Shown: in pieces, positions 54,003 to 62,652 of the stretch
How the letters are laid out: every line of letters begins with the position of its first letter
Position numbering within the stretch: position 1 is the stretch's first letter
Source: an uncultured Eubacteriales bacterium
GTDB lineage: Bacteria; Bacillota; Clostridia; Oscillospirales; CAG-272
Assembly (NCBI GenBank): GCA_900549725.1
Contig: URPL01000002.1
Coordinates: 1-64,000, forward strand
Direction of reading: 5' to 3'
DNA length: 64,000 bases
Made by a program: the position numbers and the translations under genes
The notes under the pieces: generated by a model
The model's input: the letters and a program-made list of their open reading frames with translations, nothing else
The model's database searches: none
What the model was told of the DNA's origin: nothing

Positions 54003-54941
54003 TTAAAATTGCTTGCAGGGTTTAAGCGCAGGGGCTTCCGGGTCTTCATTTGTACCGACAACCGCCTGTCCCAACGCAAAAAAGGAGCCGGAGGCATCGC
54101 ACAGGCGCACATAGGCGCCATTTGGAAGTGCAAGCCCGAGCTTTTTCAGGCTTACCGCAAGTCCCGCGCGGCACAGACGCTCAAAAAAGGCTGGCAGACG
54201 CACGGCGGGATATTGCAAAAACAGATGTTCCGTCGGCAAAAGGAGCGCGCAGCGCTGCGCGGGGCTCATTGCCTCCAAGGCTTCAAAGCAGATGCTTTCC
54301 CGCTCGGAAAACGGCCCGCTTTGCGTGCGCCGCAGCGCCGCCATCACGCCGCCGCAGCCGAGCGCATTTCCGATATCCTCGCACAGCGTTCGGATATAGG
54401 TGCCCTTGGAGCAATGCACGCGCAGGGAAAAATCCGTTTGGCTGAGCTGTGTTGCCGAGATGGAATAAATTGTGATGGGACGGGGGGTGCGCTCCGCGGT
54501 AATGCCCTGTCGCGCCAGATCGCACAGCTTTTTGCCGCCGACCTTGAGCGCCGAATACATCGGCGGGCACTGCATGGATTGCCCCGCAAAGCTCTGAGCG
54601 GCGGCATAAATCGCTTCGGGCGGCGCAATTCGGTCAAAGCGCTTTGTCACCGTGCCGCTGATATCCTGCGTATCGGTGCAAAAGCCCAGGCGCAAAACCG
54701 CCTCATAGCACTTATCCTTTTCCGTCAGATATTCCGCGGCTTTTGCCGCTTTTCCGACCAGAATCGGTAAAACGCCCTCCGCCATTGGATCGAGTGTGCC
54801 CGCATGGCCGACTTTTTTTGTGCCGTACAGGCGCCGCACCCGCGCAACGCAGTCAAACGAGGTGCAGCCCTGCGGCTTATATAAATTGAGCACGCCGCAG
54901 GGCTCTGTGCCCGCGGCGGCTTTTGCAAGCGTATCGTTCAT
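54003..54941 (-). CDS. truB: tRNA pseudouridine(55) synthase TruB
   Basis: A 312-residue pseudouridine synthase. The catalytic Asp is in KVGHAGTLDPMAEGVL; 'KCYEAVLRLGFCTDTQD' and 'VHCSKGTYIRTLCEDIG' are the other motifs. A C-terminal PUA-like part ends the protein. The ATG at 54941 overlaps the nrnA stop (ATGA). The neighbours rbfA-nrnA-truB are the order known from Bacillus ribosome-assembly operons. It is last in its operon; I see no clean terminator before proB. Confidence 0.93.
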   Translation of the reverse strand: MNDTLAKAAAGTEPCGVLNLYKPQGCTSFDCVARVRRLYGTKKVGHAGTLDPMAEGVLPILVGKAAKAAEYLTEKDKCYEAVLRLGFCTDTQDISGTVTKRFDRIAPPEAIYAAAQSFAGQSMQCPPMYSALKVGGKKLCDLARQGITAERTPRPITIYSISATQLSQTDFSLRVHCSKGTYIRTLCEDIGNALGCGGVMAALRRTQSGPFSERESICFEALEAMSPAQRCALLLPTEHLFLQYPAVRLPAFFERLCRAGLAVSLKKLGLALPNGAYVRLCDASGSFFALGQAVVGTNEDPEAPALKPCKQF

Positions 54942-55945
54942 ACGGGCGCCTCTTTCCCAAGCTGCGCCGCCACGGTGCGCAAAACGGCTTGCTCCGCCAG
55001 CTGCGGCGTCTTTGCAAAAACGGTGCAGCCGGCAGCCTTTTCGTGCCCGCCGCCACCGAGCGCTTTGCACACATCGCAGACATTGGCATCGCCCTTTGCG
55101 CGCATGGAAACCTTATATTCCGTATCGCCGCGGTTTTTCAGATGAATTGCAATGCGGATGCCACGAATGGAGCGGATGAGGTTGACAACATCGTCAATAT
55201 CTTCTTCGCACAGTCCGTTTTCCGCCATCAGCGCCTCCGAAAAAGTGACAATGCCGACCGTGTTGTCGAAGAAAAGATGCAGATTTTCAAGCGCAACGCG
55301 CTGCGCTGTGAGCTGCGAGAGCGGTCGCTCTTCATAAAGCGCGCAGTTGATGGCGGCGGCATCGATTCCGCAGGATAAAAGAGCCCCGGCAAGAAAATGG
55401 GTGCGCGCCGTGGTGTTGGAATAGCGAAAAGCGCCCGTATCGGTGTTGATGCCGGTATACAGTGCCCGCGCGATCGGCGCGGTCAGCTCGCCGCAGCACA
55501 AAACAAGATCCGCAATGATCTCCGCGCAGGCGGCGGCGCCGGCATCGCAAAAGCACTGCTGCGCAAACGGGGTGGAAACGCGGTGATGGTCAACGGAAAG
55601 CGCAACGCCGTGTTCGCTCAGAAACGGCGCGGCGTCCCCGGTCATGCCAAGGCTTGCAACATCGACCGTGAGCACTGTTTTCCCCTGCAGAAGCGCCGCT
55701 GCCCGCGCTGCGGAAAACACCGTAATGCCGGCGCTTTCCCATAGAAACGCATAGCGCGCCGGCGGGGTGTCCGGGCAGATAAATTCGCAGCGCTTTCCGA
55801 CAGCGCGCAAAAAGTCGCGCAGGGCAATGCCGCTGCCCAGGGCATCGCCGTCGGCATGGGCATGGCAGAAAATCACATAATCGTCCCCTGTGCGCAGCGC
55901 TGTCCAAAGCGCAGGGGTAAATTCAAACAGAGAAGGTTTCATCAT
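54938..55945 (-). CDS. nrnA: DHH-family nanoRNase/pAp phosphatase
   Basis: A 335-residue DHH/DHHA1 phosphoesterase that degrades oligoribonucleotides and dephosphorylates pAp. Motifs: 'VIFCHAHADGDALGSG' (motif I), 'VDVASLGM' (II), 'VDHHRVS' (DHH), 'GINTDTGAFRYSN' (IV) and the DHHA1 'GGGGHEKAAGCTV'. The first of two adjacent ATGs (55945) is 6 bases after AGGAGG, which lies inside the end of rbfA, so the genes overlap by 23 bases. Confidence 0.92.
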   Translation of the reverse strand: MMKPSLFEFTPALWTALRTGDDYVIFCHAHADGDALGSGIALRDFLRAVGKRCEFICPDTPPARYAFLWESAGITVFSAARAAALLQGKTVLTVDVASLGMTGDAAPFLSEHGVALSVDHHRVSTPFAQQCFCDAGAAACAEIIADLVLCCGELTAPIARALYTGINTDTGAFRYSNTTARTHFLAGALLSCGIDAAAINCALYEERPLSQLTAQRVALENLHLFFDNTVGIVTFSEALMAENGLCEEDIDDVVNLIRSIRGIRIAIHLKNRGDTEYKVSMRAKGDANVCDVCKALGGGGHEKAAGCTVFAKTPQLAEQAVLRTVAAQLGKEAPV

Positions 55946-56363
55946 CCGCTTCCTCCTGCCCCGCAAGAGATGCCTGCGCCTCTGCGGCGTCGCGGGCGTC
56001 CGCCGCGCGCAGCGATTCCTCCACGCCGTGCAAAAGGGCGGAAATTTTCGCGCCGTGCGCCATGGAGCCATCCTCAAGGAAGCTCAGCTCCGGGGTAATG
56101 CGCAGATTGAGCTTTGCGGCAAGGCAGCGGCGGATATAGCCCGCCGCGCTGTAAAGCCCCTGCTTTATCGCTTTGTGATCAATCGGCTTTCCCTGCTCCA
56201 TCACGGAATAATAAATTTTTGCGTATTTCAGGTCCGGCGTTACGGAGCAATGCGTAACGCTGATGAAGTTGCGGGCAATGCGCGGGTCCTTGATATTGCG
56301 CAGAATGATCGCCATTTCATTTGTAAATTGTTCGTTGATGCGGTCGATGCGATAATTTCCCAT
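55923..56363 (-). CDS. rbfA: Ribosome-binding factor A
   Basis: A 146-residue KH-fold protein needed for 16S rRNA maturation. The start MGNYRIDRINEQFTNEMAIILRNIKDPRI and 'VTPDLKYAKIYYSVM' plus 'RITPELSFLEDGSMAHGAKI' are characteristic. A short acidic tail follows. The ATG at 56363 lies 4 bases after the preceding membrane-protein gene and is preceded by GGGAG. infB, its usual upstream partner, is not here. Confidence 0.93.
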   Translation of the reverse strand: MGNYRIDRINEQFTNEMAIILRNIKDPRIARNFISVTHCSVTPDLKYAKIYYSVMEQGKPIDHKAIKQGLYSAAGYIRRCLAAKLNLRITPELSFLEDGSMAHGAKISALLHGVEESLRAADARDAAEAQASLAGQEEADDETFSV

Positions 56364-56367
56364 AGTG

Positions 56368-56889
56368 TTATTCTCCCGTAAAATCGCCCGAAAGCCGCGC
56401 AAGAATCAGCGCGCTGCAGGCGGTTGCTGTTTTTTGATCGTTTAATACAAACAAAGTGCTCTCTCCGCCCGATTGCCGCAGAGAAAGGCAGCGCCCATGC
56501 GCCGAGCAGGCTTCAAGGCGATTATAGTGATATTCAAGGCGTGTCGGCGGCTGCTGCTCCGCGGAAAAGAAAACAATGCCGCGCGCAAAGAGATAGAGCC
56601 TGCCGCCGGGCAGTCGACGGCTGTGCCGAATGTATTCCTGCTTTTGGGACGGGGGCACAATCCGCTCTCGGCACTGCACCGTGTGCAGAATCGGCTCGGA
56701 AAAGGATTGTTCAAGTTCGCGGTAACGGCGGCTGATGCGGGAAAGAAGAGGATAGGATGCGCCCGCGCAGAAAATGCCGAAGCACCCGCCGGCACCGATA
56801 CAAAAGCGTTGCTGCGCATTCGTGCAAAGGCGCAGCGCAAAAAACAGGGCAAGACCGAGGCACAGCCCGATGCAAAGGTTCTTTCGCAC
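56368..56889 (-). CDS. Small membrane protein with a C-terminal PH-like part, unknown function
   Basis: A 173-residue protein. Two hydrophobic helices (about residues 4-21 and 29-50) precede 120 soluble residues. The soluble part ('QEYIRHSRRLPGGRLYLFARGIVFFSAEQQPPTRLEYHYNRLEACSAH' and 'GESTLFVLNDQKTA') looks like the beta-strand pattern of bacterial PH/YcxB-like domains; I make this link by eye only. The start is GTG 56889, 9 bases after AAAGGAA. It is tightly placed between the acetyltransferase and rbfA, so it is co-transcribed with them. Confidence 0.55.
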   Translation of the reverse strand: MRKNLCIGLCLGLALFFALRLCTNAQQRFCIGAGGCFGIFCAGASYPLLSRISRRYRELEQSFSEPILHTVQCRERIVPPSQKQEYIRHSRRLPGGRLYLFARGIVFFSAEQQPPTRLEYHYNRLEACSAHGRCLSLRQSGGESTLFVLNDQKTATACSALILARLSGDFTGE

Positions 56890-56909
56890 CTCGCCCGTTC
56901 CTTTGCCGC

Positions 56910-57509
56910 TCACCGAAGGCTCTCGCCTGGCGCGGTGCGATATTTCTCGCGGTCCTTTTCCGTGAGCTTTCGGATTACGCGGCAGGGGTTGCCCGCCGCA
57001 AGCACGCCGGCGGGAATATCGCGCAGAACGACGCTGCCGCAGCCGATGACGGCGTTGTCCCCGATGGTAACGCCGCCGATGATGGTTGTGCTGCCGCCGA
57101 TCCATACCCCGTTTCCGATGGTGACCGGAAAGGCGTATTCCAGACCGTCGCGCCGCTGCTGCGGGTCAAACGGGTGCCCTGCGGCATAAATGCTGACATT
57201 GGGGGCAATGAGCACATTATCGCCGATGCGGACCATATTCCCGTCCAAAACGATAAAATTATAGTTGGCAAAAAAGTTTTCGCCCACCTCGATATGATAG
57301 CCGTAATCGCATTTGAACGGCGGCAGAATGTCTACCTTTTCTCCCGTTTTGCCGAGGATTTTTTTGATGGCTGCCGTGCGCTCCTCCAAATGGGAGGGCG
57401 GAATTTTGTTGTATTCAAACACGGCGTCCTGAATTTTGTAGCGGTGCTTTACAAGCTCTCCGCTCGGCAGGTAAAGATAGCCTGCCTCCATTTTTTCTTT
57501 TTCCGTCAT
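56910..57509 (-). CDS. Sugar O-acetyltransferase (Maa/LacA type)
   Basis: A 199-residue left-handed beta-helix acetyltransferase. The N-terminal maltose-acetyltransferase motif ('KEKMEAGYLYLPSGELVKHRYKIQD') is followed by hexapeptide repeats: 'VRIGDNVLIAPNVSIYAAGHPFDP' holds the catalytic His, and 'GVWIGGSTTIIGGVTIGDNAVIGCGSVVLRDIPAG' shows the repeat. It should transfer acetyl from acetyl-CoA to a sugar; the acceptor is unknown. Its ATG overlaps the stop of the helicase gene (ATGA), an unusual partner. Confidence 0.9.
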   Translation of the reverse strand: MTEKEKMEAGYLYLPSGELVKHRYKIQDAVFEYNKIPPSHLEERTAAIKKILGKTGEKVDILPPFKCDYGYHIEVGENFFANYNFIVLDGNMVRIGDNVLIAPNVSIYAAGHPFDPQQRRDGLEYAFPVTIGNGVWIGGSTTIIGGVTIGDNAVIGCGSVVLRDIPAGVLAAGNPCRVIRKLTEKDREKYRTAPGESLR

Positions 57510-59776
57510 TTGGCTTGCTCCTGCTCTGTTTTTGTTTTTTCCTGTTCCGCGCGCATACGCTTCAGTGCCGCAGCCGCTGCGGCCGGGTCCAACCGGTCGA
57601 GCGCAAATGCTTTTTTCAAAAGCGCTGCGGGAATCATGGGGTCGTATTTTTCAAAAATCGGCGTTTCTCCGGCGCCGATCAGGCTTTGCGGGTCGATGCC
57701 GTTTTCGGAAAGGCTGCACAGCGTATCAAAAAAGTGCGCCGCGGCGCCGTCCTCCAGCCGAAACACCATAAAGTAGCATCCCTCATACGAAAGATTGGAA
57801 AGCCCGAGCCCGGCGGCATGGGCTTTCAGATAGCGGCGCAGCGTGCGGAAGGCGCGTGTGCCGAGCCATGGAAACAGCGCATAGCTCATGCCGCCCAGCG
57901 ACAGCAGCGGTTTTTGCGCAAGATGCGTTGCGCGGGCGAGGGCTCTTGCCGTGCGCAGGCGTGCCATGGCGTTTTCTTTCAGATAGGGATATTCGGTATC
58001 CTCCAACAGGATTTGGCGCATGCGCTGCACGATTTTGGTGTGCACCTCGCCGTAGTCGCCCGGCCAGGAAACTTCCATTTTTCCGGGCACGCTTTTCACA
58101 AAGACAAGCTTGCGCCCCACATCCAGCTCCGTGACCTCCCAAACGCGCCCCGCCAGGGCGAAACGGTCGCCGACGGGCACGGGCGAGGTGATCGTGCCGA
58201 TTTCGTCCGATTCGCATCGCACGGAAAATTCGGCGTTTTGGTCGCGAAAGACGGCAAAAAAGCGGAAATTGTTGATCAGCTTTTCGCCGCGCAGCCCGAG
58301 AATCAGCCCCTTTTCCTCCGTCATTTCAAGATAATCCGATGCAATCATGCCGATCAGCAAAGCCTTGTAATCGGCGGGGTCGATGTGTTCAAAGGGCGGC
58401 AGGGTCAACACGCGCTGCGCAAGCGCACGCGGGCTGAGCTCCCCGCAGGCGCCGAGCACGGAAAGCGTTTGATGAAACAGCAGGCTCAGCGGCATCTTGC
58501 GCGTGCGCGGGGGTTCTATGAATTGCTCCTCCAGCGTCAGCTGCACCAGCGCAATGCCGCGCAGAAGATTCCAGGGAATCAGCTGCGGCAGGGGCGTCTC
58601 CGGTGTCGGGTTTTCTTCCCGAAAGACCATCATCATCTCGGGCGGCGCGCCGCGGCGGCCGCTGCGCCCCAGGCGCTGCAAAAATGAGGAGACGGAGTGC
58701 GGAGCTTCGGCCTGCATCACGCGGTCGAGCCGCCCGATATCAACGCCGAGCTCCAGGGTGACCGTGGCGCAGGTGACGATGTTTTGCGCATCATCCTTCA
58801 TTTTTGCTTCCGCTTCCTCCCGCAGCGCGGCGGAGAGATTTCCGTGGTGGATCAAAAAGCGGTCCGGCTCGCCCCGCCTTGCCGCAATCTGCCGCAGCGT
58901 GGCGGTGAGAAATTCCGTTTCTTCGCGGGAATTGGAAAACACAAGCGCTTTTTTCTCTTTCACGCAGGCATAGATATATTCATAGCCCGCGTCGATCGCC
59001 GCTCGCTGCTCCGTTTTGCCGGAAAGCGGCGCCGATTGATCCGGCGCGTCGTTTTGTACAAAGAAATGCTCCATGCCAAGGCGAATGCGCCGATGCGCCT
59101 CTGCTGTGTCCGGGTGCTGCACGGCTATATCCGTGCCCCCCGCAAGCCAGCGCGCCGCGAGCTGCGGCTCGCCCATGGTGGCGCTTAGCCCGATGCGGCG
59201 CGGGGTATGCCCGATCAGGCGCGCAATGCGGCAGAGCTGGCAGAGGATCTGATCGCCGCGGTCGGAACCCATGAGCGCATGAATCTCATCAATCACCACA
59301 AAGCGCAGATCGCAAAATAATCTGTAGATATCGTTCGGACGGCGCAAAAGCATTGCCTCCAGGCTTTCCGGGGTGATTTGCAGAATGCCGCGCGGACAGC
59401 GCAAAAGCGCCTCTTTTTGAGAGGAGGGCACATCTCCGTGCCAATGCGTTACGGGAATGCCCGATTCGTCGAGCAGGGTCTCCATGCGGTAAAACTGATC
59501 GTTGATCAGGCTTTTCAGCGGCGCAATATAGAGGCAGCCGATACTCTGCGACGGGTCCTCCCAAAGCATAGTCAGAATCGGGAAAAACACGGCCTCCGTT
59601 TTGCCCGAGGCGGTGGAGCCGGAAAGCAGTAAATGGTCCTCGCTCTCAAACAGGACCCGCGCCGCCGCCGTTTGTACGGCGCGCAGCTCCGCCCAATTCT
59701 GCCGATAGATAAAATCCTGCACAAAGGGAGCGTAGCGGTCAAAAAGAGCCCCTTGTGCCATAGCTTCGTTTGACAA
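57506..59776 (-). CDS. Lhr-type DEAD/DEAH helicase (BrxHI-like)
   Basis: A 756-residue superfamily 2 helicase. Motif I is SGSTASGKT (52-60), motif II is DEIH (163-166), motif III is SAT (198-200), and motif VI is QRLGRSGRRG (367-376). The region after the helicase core (about 440-620) has Lhr-like winged-helix and 'DEIGTITSPVPVGDRFALAGRVWEV' beta-barrel parts. It is shorter than full Lhr. It probably unwinds DNA, or acts with the upstream ATPase. The start is TTG 59776 after GGAGGA; ATG 59761 has no site. It lies 41 bases after a BrxD-like gene. Confidence 0.85.
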   Translation of the reverse strand: MSNEAMAQGALFDRYAPFVQDFIYRQNWAELRAVQTAAARVLFESEDHLLLSGSTASGKTEAVFFPILTMLWEDPSQSIGCLYIAPLKSLINDQFYRMETLLDESGIPVTHWHGDVPSSQKEALLRCPRGILQITPESLEAMLLRRPNDIYRLFCDLRFVVIDEIHALMGSDRGDQILCQLCRIARLIGHTPRRIGLSATMGEPQLAARWLAGGTDIAVQHPDTAEAHRRIRLGMEHFFVQNDAPDQSAPLSGKTEQRAAIDAGYEYIYACVKEKKALVFSNSREETEFLTATLRQIAARRGEPDRFLIHHGNLSAALREEAEAKMKDDAQNIVTCATVTLELGVDIGRLDRVMQAEAPHSVSSFLQRLGRSGRRGAPPEMMMVFREENPTPETPLPQLIPWNLLRGIALVQLTLEEQFIEPPRTRKMPLSLLFHQTLSVLGACGELSPRALAQRVLTLPPFEHIDPADYKALLIGMIASDYLEMTEEKGLILGLRGEKLINNFRFFAVFRDQNAEFSVRCESDEIGTITSPVPVGDRFALAGRVWEVTELDVGRKLVFVKSVPGKMEVSWPGDYGEVHTKIVQRMRQILLEDTEYPYLKENAMARLRTARALARATHLAQKPLLSLGGMSYALFPWLGTRAFRTLRRYLKAHAAGLGLSNLSYEGCYFMVFRLEDGAAAHFFDTLCSLSENGIDPQSLIGAGETPIFEKYDPMIPAALLKKAFALDRLDPAAAAAALKRMRAEQEKTKTEQEQAK

Positions 59777-59817
59777 CGGTTTGTCCTCCGTTCCTCGGTG
59801 ATGTTTCCGGTCGGCGC

Positions 59818-61170
59818 TTAAAAGTCTAAATCGGCAAAGGTGACGGTGCTCTTCTCCTGCGGCGCTGCCGATGCGGGCGTTTCCTTTGCGTCCTGCTCTT
59901 CTTCTCCCGGCGCTGCATGGGCAAGGGTCACGGTCTTTTGCACAATGCTTTCATAGGTGGCATCCGGGTTTTGATAAAGCAAATTGAGCACGGCGCAGAA
60001 ATCGCGCAGGATTTCGCGCGGGGTGATCATGGTGTCGGCGCCGGCGCGGGCAAGGCAAAGAGACACAAAATCTTCGAGCTCGGCATCGCTCAGGCGCACC
60101 TGCCAGCCGTAATATTCTCCGTGCAGCCGCGCCATGCGCTGCACCAGCGCCAAAAGCTCGTCGTCGCTCAGGCGCTTTAATCGAATCACGGGAGAGAGCA
60201 TGTCCACATAGCCGCCGGCGGAAAAGCGGTCGTCACACAGGCGGCTTTTGAGCGCGTCATAGCTGTAAAGCCCGCGCCGCTCGTCCTCCAGAAAACGCGG
60301 CGTTCCGCCGAGCAGCAGCATCAGGTGCTGCGCTTTGCCCTGCAGGGTGTCGTTGAACATGGAAAGAATTTTTTCATAGTTGTTTTCCCGGCTTTGGCGA
60401 TTTGCAATTTTATAAAGATTTACACATTCATCGATCATGACCACAAAGCCGCGATAGCCGATCTTTGCAAAAAAGACAGCCCAAAGCTTGAGATAATCAT
60501 ACCAGTTGTCGTCTCCGATCACGGCGTTGACCGCAAGGGAGGCCTTGGCTTCGCTTCTTGTACGGGTTTCGCCGCGCAGCCAGCGCAGCGCCGCTGCGCG
60601 GGTTTCGTCGTCGCCGTCGCGATCGGCTTTATAATATGCGCTCAGAACCGCGCCGAAATCAAAGCCGCCGATCTGTGTCTGCAGCTGCTGCAAAACGGCG
60701 AAAATTTTTCGGTTTACCGCGTCCGAAAATTCCACAGTGCACGGCGCAAAGCCTGCCGCGGCCGCCTCGCTTTGCAGCGCGGAAAACCATTTAGCAAGCA
60801 CGACCGTGAGCGCGCCGCCCTCTGCGGCGGTTTTTTCGGAGAGGTTTCGGATCAGCTCGCGATAGGTCGCCAGCCCTCCGCCGTTTGATGCGCAGAGTCT
60901 GCGCTCAGGCGAGAGATCGCAATCGGCGCAGACGAAGCCCTGCTCCAGCGCATAGCCGCGCAAAAGCTGCATCAGAAAGCTTTTACCGCTGCCGTATTTT
61001 CCGATGAGAAAGCGCATGGAGGCGCCACCCTCGGAAATCAGTGAGAGATCGCGGCAAAGAGCCTGCATTTCCGCGCCGCGCCCGATGGCAAGATATGCGG
61101 CGCCCGTGCGCGGCACAACTCCTGCGCCGACCGAGGCGAGCAGGGCGGAAAGAATTCGTTTCGGTATCAT
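59818..61170 (-). CDS. BrxD-like P-loop ATPase (DUF2791 type)
   Basis: A 450-residue AAA-type ATPase. Walker A is GKYGSGKS (57-64), preceded by RFLIGKY, and Walker B is VVMIDECVNLY (243-253). 'YEKILSMFNDTLQGKAQHLMLLLGGTPRFLEDERRGLYSYDALKSRL' is the DUF2791 pattern found in BrxD of type 2 BREX phage defence. The C-terminus is a low-complexity Ala/Glu/Thr tail ending FADLDF. No PglX, PglZ, PglW or PglY gene is in the window. It heads the run that continues through the helicase to truB. Confidence 0.75.
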   Translation of the reverse strand: MIPKRILSALLASVGAGVVPRTGAAYLAIGRGAEMQALCRDLSLISEGGASMRFLIGKYGSGKSFLMQLLRGYALEQGFVCADCDLSPERRLCASNGGGLATYRELIRNLSEKTAAEGGALTVVLAKWFSALQSEAAAAGFAPCTVEFSDAVNRKIFAVLQQLQTQIGGFDFGAVLSAYYKADRDGDDETRAAALRWLRGETRTRSEAKASLAVNAVIGDDNWYDYLKLWAVFFAKIGYRGFVVMIDECVNLYKIANRQSRENNYEKILSMFNDTLQGKAQHLMLLLGGTPRFLEDERRGLYSYDALKSRLCDDRFSAGGYVDMLSPVIRLKRLSDDELLALVQRMARLHGEYYGWQVRLSDAELEDFVSLCLARAGADTMITPREILRDFCAVLNLLYQNPDATYESIVQKTVTLAHAAPGEEEQDAKETPASAAPQEKSTVTFADLDF

Positions 61171-61213
61171 GATGCAGCCTACCCCCTGATTTTTGAAAGC
61201 TTTGTTTCATTAT

Positions 61214-61242
61214 AGTATACCACACCGCATGCCCACGGTCAA
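61214..61242 (-). promoter_or_regulatory. Promoter of the BrxD-like/helicase operon
   Basis: On the - strand: TTGACC (61242-61237), 17 bases, TATACT (61219-61214). It points away from the nifS promoter, whose -35 box starts 41 bases further right. Confidence 0.75.
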
Positions 61243-61282
61243 CGCGAAAATGCGATTTTCCCGCCGAAATTGCGGAAGGCTC

Positions 61283-61311
61283 TTGACGCGGTGCGATTTG
61301 CGTGCTATGAT
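61283..61311 (+). promoter_or_regulatory. Promoter of nifS
   Basis: TTGACG (61283-61288), 17 bases, TATGAT (61306-61311), 59 bases before the start codon. Confidence 0.8.
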
Positions 61312-61369
61312 GTGCTGTAATACGGCGCCCTTGGCGGTGCCGATCTTTGATTTTTTCGAGAGGCATACC

Positions 61370-62560
61370 ATGAAACGGACGGTGTACGCGGATCATGCGG
61401 CGACTGCCCCGCTGCGCCCCGAGGCGCTTGCGGCAATGCTGCCGTTTTTCTCCGATGAATTTGCAAATCCATCCTCTCTGCACTCCCCGGGGGAGCGGGC
61501 GGCAAAAGCAGTGCGCGCGGCGCGTGCCGAGATGGCGGCGGTGCTTGACTGTGCACCGGGCGAGGTTGTATTTACAAGCGGCGGAACCGAGAGCGATAAC
61601 CTTGCGCTGCACAGCGCGGCACAGGCGGGGCGGCGCGCCGGCAGGACGCATCTGATTGTCAGCGGCGTTGAGCATCATGCGGTGCTGCGGGCGGCGGAAG
61701 AGCTGCAAAGACAGGGCTTTTCCCTGAGCGTTTTGCCTGTGGACGGCGACGGGCGCGTGTCGGTGGAGGCTCTGCGTACTGCGCTGCGCCCCGATACGGC
61801 GCTGGTCAGCATCATGACGGCAAATAATGAAATCGGCACGGTGCAGCCCATTGCCGCGCTTTCCCGCGTTTGCGCGGCGGCGGGCGTTCCGTTTCATACG
61901 GACGCGGTGCAGGCTGTCGGGCATTTGCCGCTTTCCTTTGCGGCGCTCGGGGGCGATTATCTTTCGCTCAGCGCGCATAAATTCGGCGGACCGAAGGGCG
62001 TCGGTGCGCTGCTTGTCCGCAAAGGAGCCCCGTTTGTTCCGCTTTTGCGCGGCGGCGCTCAGGAACGAGGGCGCAGAGCGGGGACGGAGAATGTGCCGGG
62101 AATCCTCGGCATGTCAAAGGCGCTTTCCTGCGCGGCGGCGGAGCAGGAGCCGGAAAGCAAGCGGCTTGCGGGACTGGGAAAAAAGCTCTGCCGCGGAATC
62201 GCCGAGATTCCGCATGTGAAGCTCAACGGCGGCGGCGAGCGGCTCCCGGGGATTGTTTCCGTTTGCTTTGAGGGAATTGAGGGGGAATCGCTTCTTTTGA
62301 TGCTGGATAACGAGGGCATCTGCGCCTCCGCGGGTTCCGCCTGCGCCTCCGGCTCACTGGAGCCGAGCCATGTGCTCACGGCGATCGGTGTCCCTCCGCA
62401 GCTTGCACTCGGCGCTTTGCGCCTTTCCCTCGGTGCCTTGACGACCGAAGCGGACATCGACCGTATTTTGCAGGTGCTGCCGCCGCTTGTGGCGCATCTG
62501 CGGGAATTTTCTCCGCTTTGGGCTGAACTTTGCGCCGGAACAAAGCCGCACCTTGCCTGA
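61370..62560 (+). CDS. nifS: Cysteine desulfurase (NifS/IscS type)
   Basis: A 396-residue PLP enzyme that takes sulphur from cysteine for Fe-S clusters and tRNA thiolation. The N-terminus starts VYADHAATAPLRPEA. The PLP region holds 'TSGGTESDNLAL', 'SGVEHHAVL' and the Lys in 'SLSAHKFGGPKGVGAL'. The sulphur-carrying Cys is in 'CASAGSACASGSLEPSHVL'. ATG 61370 is 6 bases after GAGAGG; the frame stays open upstream but overlaps the promoter. It stands alone; no iscU or thiI follows. Confidence 0.93.
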   Translation: MKRTVYADHAATAPLRPEALAAMLPFFSDEFANPSSLHSPGERAAKAVRAARAEMAAVLDCAPGEVVFTSGGTESDNLALHSAAQAGRRAGRTHLIVSGVEHHAVLRAAEELQRQGFSLSVLPVDGDGRVSVEALRTALRPDTALVSIMTANNEIGTVQPIAALSRVCAAAGVPFHTDAVQAVGHLPLSFAALGGDYLSLSAHKFGGPKGVGALLVRKGAPFVPLLRGGAQERGRRAGTENVPGILGMSKALSCAAAEQEPESKRLAGLGKKLCRGIAEIPHVKLNGGGERLPGIVSVCFEGIEGESLLLMLDNEGICASAGSACASGSLEPSHVLTAIGVPPQLALGALRLSLGALTTEADIDRILQVLPPLVAHLREFSPLWAELCAGTKPHLA

Positions 62561-62562
62561 AT

Positions 62563-62578
62563 TGTTTCACGTGAAACA
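62563..62578. other. parS site
   Basis: TGTTTCACGTGAAACA, the exact 16-bp ParB-binding consensus of Bacillota, three bases after the nifS stop codon. ParB loading sites cluster near the replication origin. Confidence 0.92.
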
Positions 62579-62601
62579 TACGCCTTGTGCGATTGATGAT
62601 A

Positions 62602-62650
62602 AAAATGAGAAACAGCTCTGCGCCAAGCATGTGGCACAGAGCTGTTTCTC
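62602..62650 (-). terminator. Terminator of the SLOG-type gene (convergent with nifS)
   Basis: GAGAAACAGCTCTG (62607-62620) pairs perfectly with CAGAGCTGTTTCTC (62637-62650). Five T follow on the - strand. Confidence 0.88.
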
Positions 62651-62652
62651 TG

